Positions 41,174-54,734 are shown, counted from the first letter of the stretch. The stretch is 64,000 bases of DNA from Gymnorhina tibicen (GCA_013399875.1 VXAZ01006779.1:1372010-1436009), one strand, 5' to 3'. Notes: a model not told the origin generated them from the sequence alone. Made by a program: numbers and translations.

Positions 41174-41495
41174 GTACTGAACATGACAGCTCTGGAATAA
41201 CCCTTGGGTCAGTTGGGGTCAGCTGTCCTGCCCATGTCCCCTCCCAGCTTCTTGTTCACACCAAACCTCCTCACTGGCAGGGCAGTACAGGAAGCAGGAA
41301 AGACCTTGATTCTGTGTAAGCTCTGCTCAGCAATAACAAAAACAAACCTTTATTATCAACCCTGTTTCCAGAAAAATTCAAAATATGTCCCCCTACTAGC
41401 TACTATGAAGAAAACTAACTCCACCCCAGCCAAAACCAGCATAACAATGTAATCTGTTATGCTAGCATTGCCTACTTATCTTTTGAAGTCGTAAA

Positions 41496-41650
41496 AATCA
41501 TAGAATGGTTTGGCTCAGAAAGGACCTTATAGATCATCTAGTTCGAATTCCCCTGCCATGGGCAGGGATACCTTTCGCTAGCCCAGGTTCCTCAGAGCCC
41601 CGTCTGACCTAGTCTTGAAATTTCAGGGATGGGTCATCCACCACTTTTCT
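41496..41650 (-). mobile_element. CR1 LINE 3' end fragment
   Basis: The plus strand begins with AATCATAGAATGGTTTGG, the reverse complement of the avian CR1 terminus. About 150 bp of the CR1 3' untranslated region follow, including the GCCATGGGCAGGGATACCTT stretch also present in the 32605-33305 copy. It is strongly 5'-truncated. Confidence 0.88.
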
Positions 41651-44340
41651 GGGCAGCGTGTCAACTTCTACTGCTTTTGGTACAATGGATTATTTTAAAA
41701 TACTTGGGTACAAGTAATTCATATGTAGTGGTCAGATCATAGAAATGCACTTTTTCCACTCAAGCCATTTCTCAAGGAACATATTGCAAAATTTAAAATA
41801 AATTTCAAAGGCTAATAAGCTTTATTATCTTTAAACATATTAACAGATATAATTTCAGAGAGCTTTGTAGAAATTAAAACACACAGTACTGTTAGAATAT
41901 GAAGTTTAAACTTTCAACCATTATAAGGATCACTATCCTTCATCAAAGTAACTATTTGTTCTTTGCAACTCTACATAAAAAAGAGTAAGGAAATATAAGG
42001 ACTCACTCTTTCAAAACACAAATACCTGTGAAAAATGTTGAGCTTTCTCCCAACTCTCCTGTTGTTCAGCTTCTTATTTACACTGCATGATTTTTAGGAG
42101 CTTAATAAATACGTGTTACTGTGAGAGATCAAGGAAGAGAGCAATTGTCCTACTGTAAAGGAATAGTAAAATATATTAACATTGTTTTCTTCTGTATTCA
42201 GATTTTTAACAAAAAGGAAAAACACTGCAACTTGCTCTTGTCTGAAATTCTGCAATTGCATCTTAAGAATTCCAACCACAATTATACGGACAGAGGTTTT
42301 GTTTACATTTTCACGATATAGCATCCATTATATCGAGGCCTTAATTCAAATTAAACACATACAATGCAAATGCTGCACTAAGGGAACTCAACGTAATTTA
42401 GTTAACTAACCTTTGTTCCTGGAAAGTATAAGCAGTTTTCTTAATCTGTGACACACTTAAGAGAAAATATATTGTTTCTCAGGAGGATTCTATATGAATT
42501 TTAATTATACAGTTCTCAAATTTTAAATGACAAAAGAAATTTGACAGAAGACTTTTCTGTGGCTGCCATTTTTGATCCATCTCTCATAAGAAGCAAACCC
42601 CCATGAACATTCTTTAAGTAATCATTCTCTCAAGTTGCAAAGAAGTATTTGAACATCAATAATAAAGCCAAGTCTGTCATTCCAGCTGAGAACAAAGCTT
42701 TTCCAGCTTCAGAACTGCCACAGGGACACACTTCTTTTGAGGAACAAATCCAAAGTGCCACTCAAGATTTTATGTCTCCTGTGGAACAGTGGTGACTGCT
42801 TTGTGCTTTTTTTGCCTTTTTTTCTCTCCTCCATCTTGCAGGAAGGATGCACTTTAAAAGTTTATTTTTTGTTTATTTCCATGTCTCATTGGGAATAGGA
42901 AATCATGGACATCCTTTTCCTCTTCCCTCTCCTTCTCCACAAATTCAAGCTAACTCACATAGGCTTTTTTTTGTGTTTGAAGAGATTTTTATTTTGACTC
43001 AGAAAAGCCTAACCAAGTAGAACTGATACCCTTGGGCAGAATGAAAGTTCTTTCACAAGTAAAGGCAACAAGTTATTTTATCTGTTTAAAGAACAAGGTT
43101 GTGTAGAGATTAAGAGTAACAATGCCACAAGAATAAATGTGAAGGATGCAGTTCCACCCAGAAAAAAAATGCATAGGAATATCCAAACACTGGGATTAAA
43201 AGATGTTCTTTAGCTGCATGGCAAGTCACAGCATGCAACAGGAATAAAAATAGCAACATTGTGGGTGAATTTAATCCCTTACCTGACTCTTTTGGCTTCA
43301 GTCATGTTACAGCAGAATAAATTCATCTGTCTCTTCGGCAATCACTAGTATCTCTAATGTAAATTCATTTTGACTTCTTTTTAAGATTTACCTAGGAAAT
43401 AAAGTCAGACCGGATTTTTTCATATGAGATGTACAATAATTTCACACTTAACTTGGATGAAAAGAATCACTGTAAATCAGACCACCTTTTTTTTTTTTAA
43501 ATAAAAATTATTGAGAAGGAAACACAGTGGAGTAAAGCTACTTTACAGGCTGCTTGCTCAGACATAACAGAAGTCTGGCTGCATCTCACATGTCCCAAAT
43601 CCCACCCTTGACAACTATTCCACCAAATTCAGCAGAACTTTTCTGGTTAGAGACTTCATCTCTCTCTTCACTTGTTTCTCCACATTTTCTGCTACCTTCA
43701 ATTCAAAGCAAGTGGGAAAGGACTACTTTATCAGTCATTAATTTTACAGTAAGAAGAAATTTCAGTGAATAACAGAAGGAATGAGTTGGAGTTGACATGC
43801 AACGCTATTAAATATAACAGTAGTTGTGAACATACATAATCACAAATATGAAACCAGTCCCAGTGTTTTCTACTGAGGCTTGAAAGTTACTAAAGTTACT
43901 AAAAAGTATGAAAGAAATCCTTTTGATAATTCCTCCCTTTCACATTGTCCTAATCATGTAACTGTGACACATAAGCTCTCCATTAGTATGCAAGATAAAT
44001 GCAGATGTATTCTTCACTGCTCATGCCCTCAACAGCAAAGAAACACCACATCACTTAACAAATCAAAATATACCCCAAGAAAGGAAGAAAGAAAGGAAGA
44101 AAAAAAGGAACGAAGGAAGGAAGGAAGGAAGGAAGGAAGGAAGGAAGGAAGGAAGGAAATAGTTACCACATGTGGTTTCTTAAAATTAAAGCCTACCAAT
44201 ATTTTTGAAACTGAAGCTGAAATATTTTTGAAGACCCTCCGTCCTCAGTCTTTTAAAATTCTCATAATTTACTGTATGTTCTCCAAACCCAGAGTGGTTG
44301 TCATTTGCTTAATTTCTTATTTCTGACACATATGAACAAG
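41651..44340. other. Unique AT-rich sequence with one microsatellite
   Basis: No gene is seen. The only notable structure is the GAAG-type microsatellite at 44078-44159. The lysine/glutamate-rich 148-codon frame at 43880-44326 is a by-product of it. Confidence 0.55.
44078..44159. repeat. (GAAG)n microsatellite
   Basis: An imperfect GAAA/GGAA-rich run from 44078 becomes a pure GAAG array from 44112 to 44159, about 12 units. It is likely to vary in length between individuals. Confidence 0.95.
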
Positions 44341-44345
44341 GAAGA

Positions 44346-45429
44346 TGTATTGGTTTGGCACGGCGTGGTTTTGGGTAGCAGGGGGCCTGCAATGATGGCT
44401 CCTGTGAGAAGCTGCTGGAAGCTTCCCACCATGTCCAGCAAAGCCAATGGCTGATGGCTCTGAAGATGGACATGCTGCTGGCCAGAAGTGGCCCAATGAG
44501 AGAGGCTGGTAACGCCTCTGTGATGACATATTTAAGAAGAAAATCAAAACAAAGTGGGGAGGGGTCTTGCTTCTAGTCAGAGAAGAGGAGGGGGTCAGAA
44601 CATGTGAGGGAAAACAACATGGAGACACCAAGGTCAGTGGAGAAGGAGGGGGAGGAGAAGCTCCAGGCGCCGGAGCCGAGGTTCCTCTGCAGGCCGTGGT
44701 GCAGGCCATGGTGAAGCAGCTGTGCCCCTGCAGCCCATGGGGATCCAGGGGGAATGCAGAGATCCACCCACAGCCCGAGGGGGAGGTGCCCACGCCAGAG
44801 CGGGTGGGTGCCTGGAGGAGGCTGTGATCCAGGGGAAGACCCGGTGGGGAGAGAGGGCCCTGCTTCCAGGCTGGAGCAGCCTGTCCTTGGAGGACTGCAC
44901 CCCGTGGGAAGAGACCCATGGCACAGCAGTTTTGGGAGGACTGTGTGCCCGTGGGAGGGACTCACACTGCAGCAGGTGTGGTTTGGCTGCTGCTCCTGAG
45001 AGTGGAACCACGCCGGGAAGTTTATGGAGAACTGTCTCCCGTGGGAGGGACCCCACGGCCTCACAGGGAAGGACTCTTCTCCCGGAGCAGCGGACAAAAA
45101 TCCTGGTGATGGACTGACTAAAACCCTCCTCCCTGCCTCCCTGTGTTTTTGTGGGGAAGGAGGGAGGGCCTGGGGGGGGGAAGGTGTTTCAGGGGCTTAT
45201 TTTAATTCTCATTACCCTTCTCTGATTCTGTTAGTAATAAATTTTACTTAGCAACTAAGGCTGAGCCTGTTTTGCCCTTGAAATATTTCTCCTGCTCTCC
45301 TTATCTCACCCATGAAGCCTCTGTTAACCCTTTTTCCTCTTTTCCCTCCTTTTGCCCAGCTGTGGCAGGGGAGGGTGAGTGAGCAACTCTCGTGGGTGCC
45401 TGGCATCGGGCCACTGTCAAACCACAACA
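44346..45429 (+). mobile_element. Long GC-rich ERVL-type solo LTR, perfect 5-bp target-site duplication
   Basis: The 1084-bp LTR starts TGTATTGGTTTGG and ends AAACCACAACA, between perfect GAAGA repeats at 44341-44345 and 45430-45434. A TATA-like CATATTTAAG lies near 44527, and an AATAAATTTTAC signal near 45236. The middle is highly GC-rich, with related GTGGGAGGGAC units near 44950 and 45040. It contains overlapping frames of 131-200 codons on both strands, none with protein likeness. No gag, pol or env is attached. The 36567-37584 element is a second, inverted member of the family. Confidence 0.92.
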
Positions 45430-45434
45430 GAAGA

Positions 45435-48400
45435 CTAACTCAATAAAAGTGACAGAGGTACCCTAAATGTACACCAAGTGTCTCACACTTCTCAGGTTCT
45501 TTCTTTGGAGGACTAGGGCCCTGGGAATGGATCAATTACATTTTCAACACATTGCAATTGATTTTCTTTCAACATCTTTCTTTCAAGTTTTATCCCTTTC
45601 TTGCTGCTGGACATTCTGTCTCTGTGCAAGCTTATGCTAGCCTGCAGATTTCTATTCAGACTGTTCAGCACTTACAGTTTCTTTTCCCGTTTCTTATCCA
45701 CAGTTGTAGCTCCTACAAGAGGATAAACTCCACCCAGGCTCTCATTTGGGTGCATCTAAGAGCACATGACACCCTTTTCCTTCAATAGCTCTGCGAATTG
45801 CCAGATTTGGAGCTTTTCTCCTTTGGGACCTGGGAGATGGCTGCCTGAATAAGGAGCTTCTCATGGGTAGACTCTGCTCAGAAGTGACAAGGAAAACAAG
45901 AAGGAGATACCTAGGGTTTTCATCCTGTAATAGCATAATTGGAATATTCATGCAGTTGCCACTGTGTAACCAGTGATGAGACAGCCCATACTCTAAAGCA
46001 TTCAAGCCCTAGTAGACTTAAATGATCCTCTACACTGAGTTTGCATGGCAGGGTGTTGGCAGAAGAGTGGGCTGCAGAGGCAGCCTTTGTGATATAGTTA
46101 TGTATCTGAACCCTTGAAGCTGCAAAGTCAGTCTAGAGATCTCCTCTATCACAAAAATATGGCAACATTTTCCAGGACTTCATTCTGCATTATTGCTGAC
46201 TTTGTGGCTACAACCAACTTTATAGTTTAAATTCATTTGGCAAGCTGAAAGACTGCTGCTTTTTGATTAATTTATTCAGGGAAGAAAGAGTCCCTAAACA
46301 ATCTGTCCTTACACTGTACAGTCATCGATCCAACTTGTAATCTCCTTAAGATGTCTCTCTATTCAGCTACTCATACTTAATTCTCAGCAGATTCTGTTGA
46401 CAGACACTCATCCTTGCTCATCAAGTTCATGAGCCCTCTTAATCTGCACATATGTTTAATATGAACTTTGAGATGTTTCATAGGCTTGGGGCTATTCATT
46501 ATTGAAACATGGAGTTAATTGAGCAGATCTCAAATGCACAGGAGACAGGGGGATTACAATTGCAATACTGAGTATTACACTTCTTGGTGATACACTTGTT
46601 CTCCACTCTTCAACAGATAACAAAGAATCCCATTTATTATGTGTTTTCTAAGATTCCTACAGTTTCTACAGTTATAAATTAATAGTGTAATTCACTGAAT
46701 TTTACAGAAATTCTTACCTTCTGTACAGTGACATTTTCCTGTTACTAACATACTCAAAAGTGCTCTTCCTAAACCACTAATATCAGTTTGCAGAAAAATG
46801 ACATCTTAAGATAATATACCGTGATGCTGCAAATGTGGGGATTTTAATAGTTCCCCCTCTTTACTTGAACCCACCTAAAACAGAAGAAACACACATGCTG
46901 TGAAAGATGTAACTTCGAAGCACCTCTCTTTAAAAATCCATTCTTGAACATATACTTTTTTTGCTGTGCACTTTCCCCATGAGGTAGTTCTCTCATGATA
47001 AATCTTGCAGCTAGAAGCTGGAAGCAGTTAAATGCTATAGCTCTGTTTCCTATCACAAACCATGAATTTTAAGGTGCCATAAATAAAAACAGGTGCAGTA
47101 TGAAAACAAAAATATTAATACTAAGTTACCATTCTTTTCAATTAACTGCCTATTCTAAGTCAGGATATGAGCATTAAATGTATTAATGCCCTCAGTCAAA
47201 AGGGATCATGATTAACTTTAGATTATTAAAAAATTTTCTTTATATATTCTCTGCAAAGCAAGTTCTACCAAACAGTAAAAATTCATTTCTCAAAATAAAA
47301 ATATCAAAGACAAATGCTTGATGAGGCTGTTTGAAATCAAACTTGAACCACAGGAGTCAGGGATGAAAAGGTCAGATGCCTTGTCTATTTTTAAATATCT
47401 CAAGCAACAAGGATTCTGTATTATTCCTTAGGAGGTAAGTACATTGTCATTCAAACCTTTTCTTATTAACTCTAACTGTAATCTAATTTTATAATCCTTT
47501 AATTATAAAACTTACAGTCAACAAGGCAATGCCATGCATGTATAACATCCTTCTAAAGACATTAGGGATCAATATTCCTTAATCCAGTGCCACCCCAGAG
47601 TGGTTAATTATAACCATGTCTGTGTTCTGTCAAGAGCCAGTGGTAGGTACACATATTTATCCCATTTATAAACTAAGTAAACTTACCAGACTGATATAGA
47701 ATGAAAGGCTTCATGCAAGTTTAAGACACATTTCCCAGTGTGAGGTAATATCCCAGTGGGAAAGAAGAAAGGCTTTTCAGGATGGAAGCTCAGTGTTAGC
47801 CAAGCAAATTAAGCAACCGGCTCCTTCTGTAACAAAGATGAATCTGCATACTTAAGAGAAACAATTTAAAATAACCAGGCTGTCTCTTACGGTAGGACAG
47901 AAAAGATTAAACTTCAGAAGGAAATGTTCTCTTGAAGTTCTGAAAGAATTCACAGGGGGACTGGTAGCATGAACTAACATGTTTCATTAAACAAGAGTAA
48001 TCTGAGCCAATCCTAGAAATCAGAAAAATTAACTGAGGGCAAATTGCAAGCATTGTTACTCAGGATATCTGGGGGAAACAGTCTGCTGGAAAACGACTGA
48101 GGCTTCCAAGTAAGCTGTCTGCAACAAATGGGAACTCAGGTTTAAGGTTTGCACACAGACTAGACTACGGTTCTGTTAAGAATCGCCTCAATAAAAGCAA
48201 TGACATATTTCTAATTTTGTTAATATCAGCTAACATACAAATGTGTTCCAAAAATAAGCTAAGGAAACTACACAGTTAAGTGGAGATTATTGTCAAAATG
48301 CAACTGATCAGAAGAACAATCAATAACAGATGTGAAAGTGTAGCATTAATCCTAGGTGGATGTCTCAGTTTACATGAGTCACAGTAACAGTGGAGTGTGA

Positions 48401-50746
48401 CTATGAGAGGACTCCACCTTAAAATTCTGTCATACTCAGGCTTTCCATGAGTCTTAGCAGTGCAAGTGGTAGGATGGAGGGACAGTGAAATAAAATGTTC
48501 TGTCTAATATATTCAATTCAATAGTTTTATGAAACCTTCTAAGAAATCAGGTCACAACTAATTTTGAAAAAGTCAAAATCCATTGACTTTTTCACTAAAA
48601 TTGTGGTCAGAGTCTTACTTATAAAAAATATCTTTCTTTAAACACAAACTAGTCAATCCACTTGGCAAAGGCTGTGAAAGTCATCTGGAGACTGAGATGC
48701 TCACACACTTTATATCATACTATTTCTAGCATTTCAAATGTCATAGTACACATACTCTATGCTGTCATTTTAATATCAGTTTATAACAGTTCTTGTCGGA
48801 CTAGAAAATATTTGAGGAGCAGGAACCATCTTTGCTGATATCACAGAGAAGTGCAGATTCTCAGTGGGTTTCTTTAAGCACAAACATAGTACAAGCAATA
48901 GCATAGGCAGATTTTTACACTATTAATAAGTATTCACACAAGCAATTCCCCACCTGAAACAAAACCAGCCATTTAGACTAAAAAAGAAAAAATGAAAATC
49001 ATGAAACTGTACTTGAAAGCTGAAGTGTTTGAAGAGAAATTAAGCACTCTTATTTCCCTATTCACATTTCTGTGAGCACTTTGAAAATATCACTTTCAGT
49101 TAGTAAATCCAAATTTTAAAAAATTTTTCTTCTAGCTTCTCTTCCCTGAATTTTAGATCTAGAAATTAATGACTAGCTCAAAATATTGCTGTGATCACAA
49201 TGGTAAAGGTTAACATGCTCCCATTTCCTGAGTCAAGAGAATTTGAGAATAATCACTACACTCTTTTCCTCCTCTCTTGGCAACTGCTAAAGGCCACTGT
49301 TATAAAGTTGCATGAGGATTTGGCTTGACACCGTAAGGCCATTTGAAGATTCTGGTTTGTTGCTTTATCTAATTGGGAGATTGGGATTATCAAAATTATT
49401 AACCCACGAAATCGTTGGCATTTCAAAAATTAATCTTTGACTTTTAAGGTCAATATGATTGAAAGACTGGGGTTTCTTTGACTGCCAGTATGCATATACA
49501 ATTGAGTTGTAATGAGCTCAGTTTCTTCCTTAAGCAAGACAGGAATTTAAATAAAGATATTTTACTGATTTCATTTGCCTATATAAGATTGTCCATTCAA
49601 ATTTCAACTTGATGTGTCTTAAATATATATGTCCAAATAAATACACCAAAGGACAGAAACCCTTATGAAGAGAGTTAAAGAAGATGTACTATCCTACATC
49701 AGCTGAGAACTTAATGTGCCATTTTTAGTGCTAAGTTTTACATGTGCATGACAAAAGCTGCAGTTTGTCAAATGGGAGGGAGCCTCAGAACTTTAGGGAT
49801 GAGCCTGACTTCTCATTAGTAAGAGACATGGTGATGAAGACAGGTTTTAGCAAGCAAATGGACAAGTTAAAACATCATCAGCCAGCTTCCAATCATGTTA
49901 AGACTTGGACACAGAACACTACCGCTGGCTCCTCCCCCATCTGTCAAACTGAACTGTAGTCATCTGACTGAGGAATCTGGATTGAACAACAGGAAGACAG
50001 GGTCCTGAAATTCAGCTGGAATAAGACTGAGTTTTGACAGGCCAAGTTTTATTGTAGCAGCTCTGGGTCTTTTACATGGTTCCCACTTCTTCTCAGTTGA
50101 CTTCAGGGCTACCACTTTTCTCTCTTGCTCATATTTTTTTAACACTGTCAGCACCTTTGCTGACTCCTCTCCATACCAATGTTTGCCCCGTTGGACTTGC
50201 ATTCTGATAGCAAGACCAAAGCAGAAGCTGTGTCTACTCTTTCCTCAGGTTTTCAATAAAGCACACGCACAAACAAACATTAAATCACATTGATTTTTTT
50301 AACACTCCTGTTTCTACACACAATGACATTTATCGCATTGTCGTACGTGTAAGTTATCCTCATAATTCTCAACTGAACAGGAATCCAACAAAAATATGGT
50401 AGAATGAATCAAATAAATCCTAGTGGTGATATAAATTACTACTTATAATTTACAATTTGTATGCAGTCAACAAGGAAAATTAATACTTATTTATCAAATT
50501 TGATTAGATGCCTCATATCTGTAATTAAAGGTAAGTGTTTTGGATTTTAAATTTGTACTCTTGTTAATTTTAAAAATCATCTATCAAGGAGGATATAAGT
50601 TGGCCTGTGAACTTTGAATATTCTCCAGGGTTTTTACAGAGATAGGAAATTCTGCTTGAGATGGTGGATCAGATCACCTCCTCCATCCATCTGCTTCACA
50701 GTAAACGGACATGCATACTTATTTTGGGTGTTAAACCATAATAATT
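45435..50746. other. Unique AT-rich sequence, no gene seen
   Basis: Over 5 kb I see no named repeat, RNA gene or recognisable protein. Frames reach about 87 codons and look random. Confidence 0.55.
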
Positions 50747-51301
50747 CTTTGTGAATTAAGCCCAGCGTGCATCTCAGCCCCACACAGCCACTCACTCATT
50801 CTCCCACAGTGGGATTGGAGAGAGGGGGAAGGATAGCAATGAGAAAACTTCTGGACTGAGACAAAGACACTTTACTAGGGGAAGCAAAAGCCATGCACAA
50901 ACAAAGCAAAATGAGGCATGCATTCACCACTTCCCAATGGCAGGTAGGTGTTCAGCTATCCCGAGGAATGCCAGGCTTCATCAAGCTTAGCCGTTACGTG
51001 GGAAGATTAACACCATCACTCAGAATGTCCCCGCAGCTGCGTGTGCTGACCATGATGTCATATAGTATGGAATATCCCTTGGGTTGGTTGGGGTCAGCTG
51101 TCCCAGCTGTGTCCCCTTCTAACTCCTTGTACACCCACAGCCTACTTGTTGGTGGGTTGGGGGGAGAAGGAGGAAAGCACTTCAGCAATGCCTAAAACTT
51201 TCCTGTGTTATCAAAACTGCTTTGGTCACAAATCCAAAACACAGCACCATATGAGCTGCTATGAAAAACATTTACTCTTATCACAGCCATAAACCAGCAG
51301 A
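50747..51301 (-). mobile_element. ERVL-type solo LTR, diverged
   Basis: The plus strand matches, in reverse, the 26941-type LTR. Shared landmarks include TGTGAATTAAGCCCAGC at the left, GACAAAGACACTTTACTAGG, the TATGGAATATCCCTTGGG stretch near 51066, and GGGGTCAGCTGTCC. It ends near AAACCAGCAGA. The end dinucleotides are decayed and no target-site duplication could be found, so it is probably an older copy. Confidence 0.8.
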
Positions 51302-52689
51302 GCATTTAACCAAGTTATTTTGCCTAGTATTTTTCAGGACTTGCAGCACACCTAGGCTCTTTTTGAACAGTCTCCGGAACCCTGTCTGGATAGCTTTGGC
51401 ATCTCATATGATGCCTGGTGTCTGTAACCAGGCAATAAATAAGTTACGAGCACTTAATCATTACTGTTTACAGCACAGCACTCTATCCAGCTCACGTGTT
51501 TGATTCTTAAGAACCACTGAATACATGCATAGCATAAGTGCTTAGGAAAATCAGCATGAGTCCTATCCTACAAATGGAACAGCCTTTTGCCAGACTGGAA
51601 GTGTAGCTTCAACAGTTTATTAGAAAAAATTGCATGCACTTTATTCCTTGGTTCAAAGAGTATTACCATTTTTGCAAGTGCTTTTAATTATGAGATTTTT
51701 GTAAACAGTGACTTTAAAAATGTAATGTGAAATTTGCCCAGCTTGATGAAAGCAATTTAAAAAATCCCTTATAGCAGTCATCTACTTAGATTTTTAATTG
51801 TGTAGAAAGCTTCTTTTCCACAGAGATAATTATACAGAGCTACTTTGACAAATGCTAAAAAGACTGAAAACCAACTTCAGATCTCCAACCAGATTTTTGC
51901 AGTGTTCTGATGTAAGCCACACCATTGTAAAGCTCGGAACAGAATTAGCAGCCTTACTCTTTCATGCTTAGCTCATCACGTCTATATAATGGGAAATTGA
52001 TAGTGTCAATACAATTGCAGTTAATGTCTATACTCATGTTAGAACAGAAAGCAATGGAGTTACTTCAGAACAGCGCTGAAAGTCCAGACTAGCGAGCAGG
52101 AATCCTTAGTCATGCCAATGTTTGTAGTGTTTCTGGAATTTAGGTAACATCCACATTGTTACCCTGAACTATATGGATGAAGCTACACACTGAACACTAG
52201 TTCAGACAGCTTTACGCCATATTCAATTCCTCAGGTAACAAGCCCAGGTTCTCAAAACAGTGTTGATCAGCACAGCTTGGTTAACTGGAAATACTGACTG
52301 ATGCAGTGAAAAACTAGAGTAGATATCACTAAATCATTATCATTTAGAGTGACACACAATTTTATGTCAGAATGTGTATCTGTACGTGTAAGTGTACATA
52401 CAGCTAAACTACAGATCAAAGCACAAATGTTCCATGAACAGCACTCACAACCATGATCATAACAGCTTGTCATCAGAAGTTACCTTAAGCTCAGTTCAAA
52501 ATTCATGCAAATTTCATTGAACTAACTGCCACGGAAAAAAATAAGGTTCAGAGTATAACAGAGAACAGCATTGGTCCCCATGACAAATCAACTAGCTTAC
52601 ACCTTAACTATTAAACACCATTCAACCACACAGAGATGTCATTTAGAGCCCTGCCCTGGAGCACACCAGCTGTGAACCAGAGCTTGATT
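51302..52689. other. Unique AT-rich sequence, no gene seen
   Basis: No repeat family, RNA gene or recognisable protein is seen. Confidence 0.5.
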
Positions 52690-53240
52690 TCATGCACAAA
52701 CTTGGTAAAGGTGCATTCTCTCGCCTTGTCCAGACTATTGATGAAAACATGGAACAGGATAGCCCTGAAGACAAAACTCAGAGGAACTCAACTTGCAACT
52801 GGCCTCCAGTAGAGTACACACTGTTAACCCCTTTCCTTCAGCCTCAAACATCCAGCCAGCACTCAACCAAGCTACTAATCCCCCCGACTACACTGTAACA
52901 TCCCTCTCTGAATACAGAAATGCTCTGATGCTCTGGTAAACAGGGTTAAAAGCTTTCACAGTCCTGGAAGAAAATAGCCACCACTCCCCTACATCCATAA
53001 ACCCAGTTGCTAATGCTTAACTTGTAATAAAGGGCAGTCACTTAGTCAAGATTGATTTACCCTTGGTAAACTCATGCTGAATGTAAACTCATACCACCTT
53101 CACATGGCCAGTATGTGTTTTAGTCACACCATGGTATTACAAGGGATGAAGTGTGGTTGAACAACCCCTACCTGGAGTTCCACTGACATTCCCACTCACC
53201 CTTTAAGATGAGTGCAACATCTATCTGTCTGTTTCCAGTC
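52690..53240 (-). mobile_element. Ancient CR1-like fragment, reverse-transcriptase region
   Basis: The plus strand carries decayed reverse-complement matches to the CR1 polymerase region: AAACTTGGTAAAGGTGCATTC, then GAAAACATGGAACAGGATAG, and later CCTTGGTAAACTCATGCTGA. All are in the right order and spacing for an antisense CR1. Frames are badly broken. The flanks are too decayed to place exactly, and the sequence to about 53720 may be more of the same. Confidence 0.55.
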
Positions 53241-53839
53241 GTCAAGGACCTCTCCTGGCCTCTGTGACCAGCCGTAGATGATAGTAAACAGCCTCACAAT
53301 GGCACAAGTTCTCTCTGTGCCTTTGACATTAATAATTAACAGTCTCAGGCCCTCTGCAGTCTCTCTGCCACACCAAAAACACAGGCTTTAAACCTATGGC
53401 AAGCAGTAAACTTTCTGTGACAGCATGCCTGCTCAGCAGCCAGATGCTTCTGTTCCCATTAAAAGGGGACCTCCATCTTGGTGCTGATAGTCTATTAAGG
53501 TCCAACTCTTTCATAGATCCTCCTTAGAAGAGCTTGTTCCTCTGCATTGCTATTATGGCACAGTATCCATGTCTATAAGATCAGATCTGACATCAGAGAA
53601 GCCTTTGTCCTACTCCAGAAAATCAAAAGCTTCAAGCCTGTCTCATCTTGCAGGTCTCCATCCATGAGTCACTCAAACATAGCCTCTCTATATATGTCTT
53701 TCTTTCTCTAGGAAGAGATTTTCCCAGTGAGGTAAGAACCTAGGCTCTTCTCTCTGTAAAGTTTCTATGAAGTCCCAGTCAACCCTGTTTTTTCCTTTCT
53801 AATAGCACACAGCCTGCTCATCTGCCCCCTGTACTATTT
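53241..53839. other. Unassigned sequence between two CR1 pieces
   Basis: This may be decayed CR1 or unique DNA. No motif decides it. Confidence 0.4.
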
Positions 53840-54350
53840 AACAGAATCATGGAATCATTTATGTTAGAAAAGACTTCTAAGGTCATCCCACCATCACTCT
53901 TTCAGGTAGTAGTTGAGAGCGATTAAGGTTTCCCCTGAGACTCCTTTGCTCCAGGGTAAACAACCCCAGCTCCTTCTGCTGCTCCTGGAGACACTTACTC
54001 CCTAGACCCTTCACCAGCTCTGATGCCCTTCTCTGGACACTCTCCAGCACCTCAAAGTCTTTCTTGCTGTGAGGGGCCCAGAACTGAACACAGGATTTGA
54101 GATGCAGCCTCACCAGTGCTGAGTACAGGGGGACAATCATTGCCCTGCTCCTGCTGGCCACACTATTGCTGATACAGAACAGGATGACCTTGGCCTTCTT
54201 GGCCACCTGGATACACTGGCTTATGTTCAGCTGGCTGTCGACCAGCACCCTCAGGTCCTTTTATTGCTGGGGACCTTTCCAGCCACTCTTTCCCAAGTCT
54301 CTAGCACTGCTTGGGGTTGTTGTGACCCAAGTGGGGGACAAATTTCCACC
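53840..54350 (-). mobile_element. CR1 LINE fragment with intact 121-codon stretch
   Basis: The minus-strand frame 54248-53883 reads through the C-terminal end of the CR1 reverse transcriptase without a stop. It contains [37 protein letters not shown] and [15 protein letters not shown]. The 3' end near 53846 has the antisense AGAATCATGGAATCAT CR1 tail. Upstream sequence to about 54350 keeps the GGGTTGTTGTGACCCAAGTG landmark. It is a truncated copy, better preserved than 52690-53240. Confidence 0.88.
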
Positions 54351-54734
54351 CAGCAATGCAGGACTTTTACCACCACTCATTTCCAGCAAGTGAGACCACT
54401 GTGTTCCACAGGCAGTCCTAGGTGCTCCAGATCCAGAGAAAGCCATCTTTTCATGACTTTCATCCGGGTCAGAGCCTCTGATATGCCCAGGCATCATCCC
54501 CACACAGGAGACCAAGTCCTGTAGAGCATCACCACCTGAACTCCCACATAGCGTAGGTCAGCCTCCAGGTGCTGCTGCCTGTTGTCCTTGGGTGTTCAAC
54601 CCAGCCAGGCTGAGACCCTCTACCTACTGTGCACCTGTAGGCCCCTTCTATACATCAACACAACCATCAGAAAACAGAAAAAAAAATCAAGAACCCACCA
54701 ATTATGAAGGAGACAACACCAATAAGGAATAAAA
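54351..54734. other. Unassigned sequence between opposed CR1 pieces
   Basis: This stretch is slightly GC-richer than typical. It could be more CR1 in either direction, but no motif supports a call. Confidence 0.4.

Larger units (their letters stand above)
39352..41443 (-). mobile_element. ERVL-type LTR carrying two nested LTR insertions
   Basis: Three separated blocks, 39352-39614, 40458 to about 40518, and about 41174-41443, align in order with one ERVL-type LTR of the 26941 family. The outer ends are flanked by perfect ACAAT repeats at 39347-39351 and 41444-41448. The terminal bases have decayed: TG reads CG on the left and CA reads TA on the right. The first interruption is the solo LTR at 39615-40452. 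The second is an LTR with an adjoining primer-binding-site-like sequence at about 40519-41173. Without insertions the LTR would be near 595 bp, a normal size for this family. Confidence 0.85.

Noticed and set aside
43880..44326. 148-codon frame with a lysine/glutamate-rich stretch
   Set aside because: The charged run is the direct translation of the GAAG microsatellite.
44317..44919. 200-codon minus-strand frame, plus 174-, 140- and 131-codon frames overlapping it
   Set aside because: All lie inside the GC-rich solo LTR at 44346-45429, overlap each other on both strands, and show no domain. Their length reflects few stop codons in GC-rich sequence.
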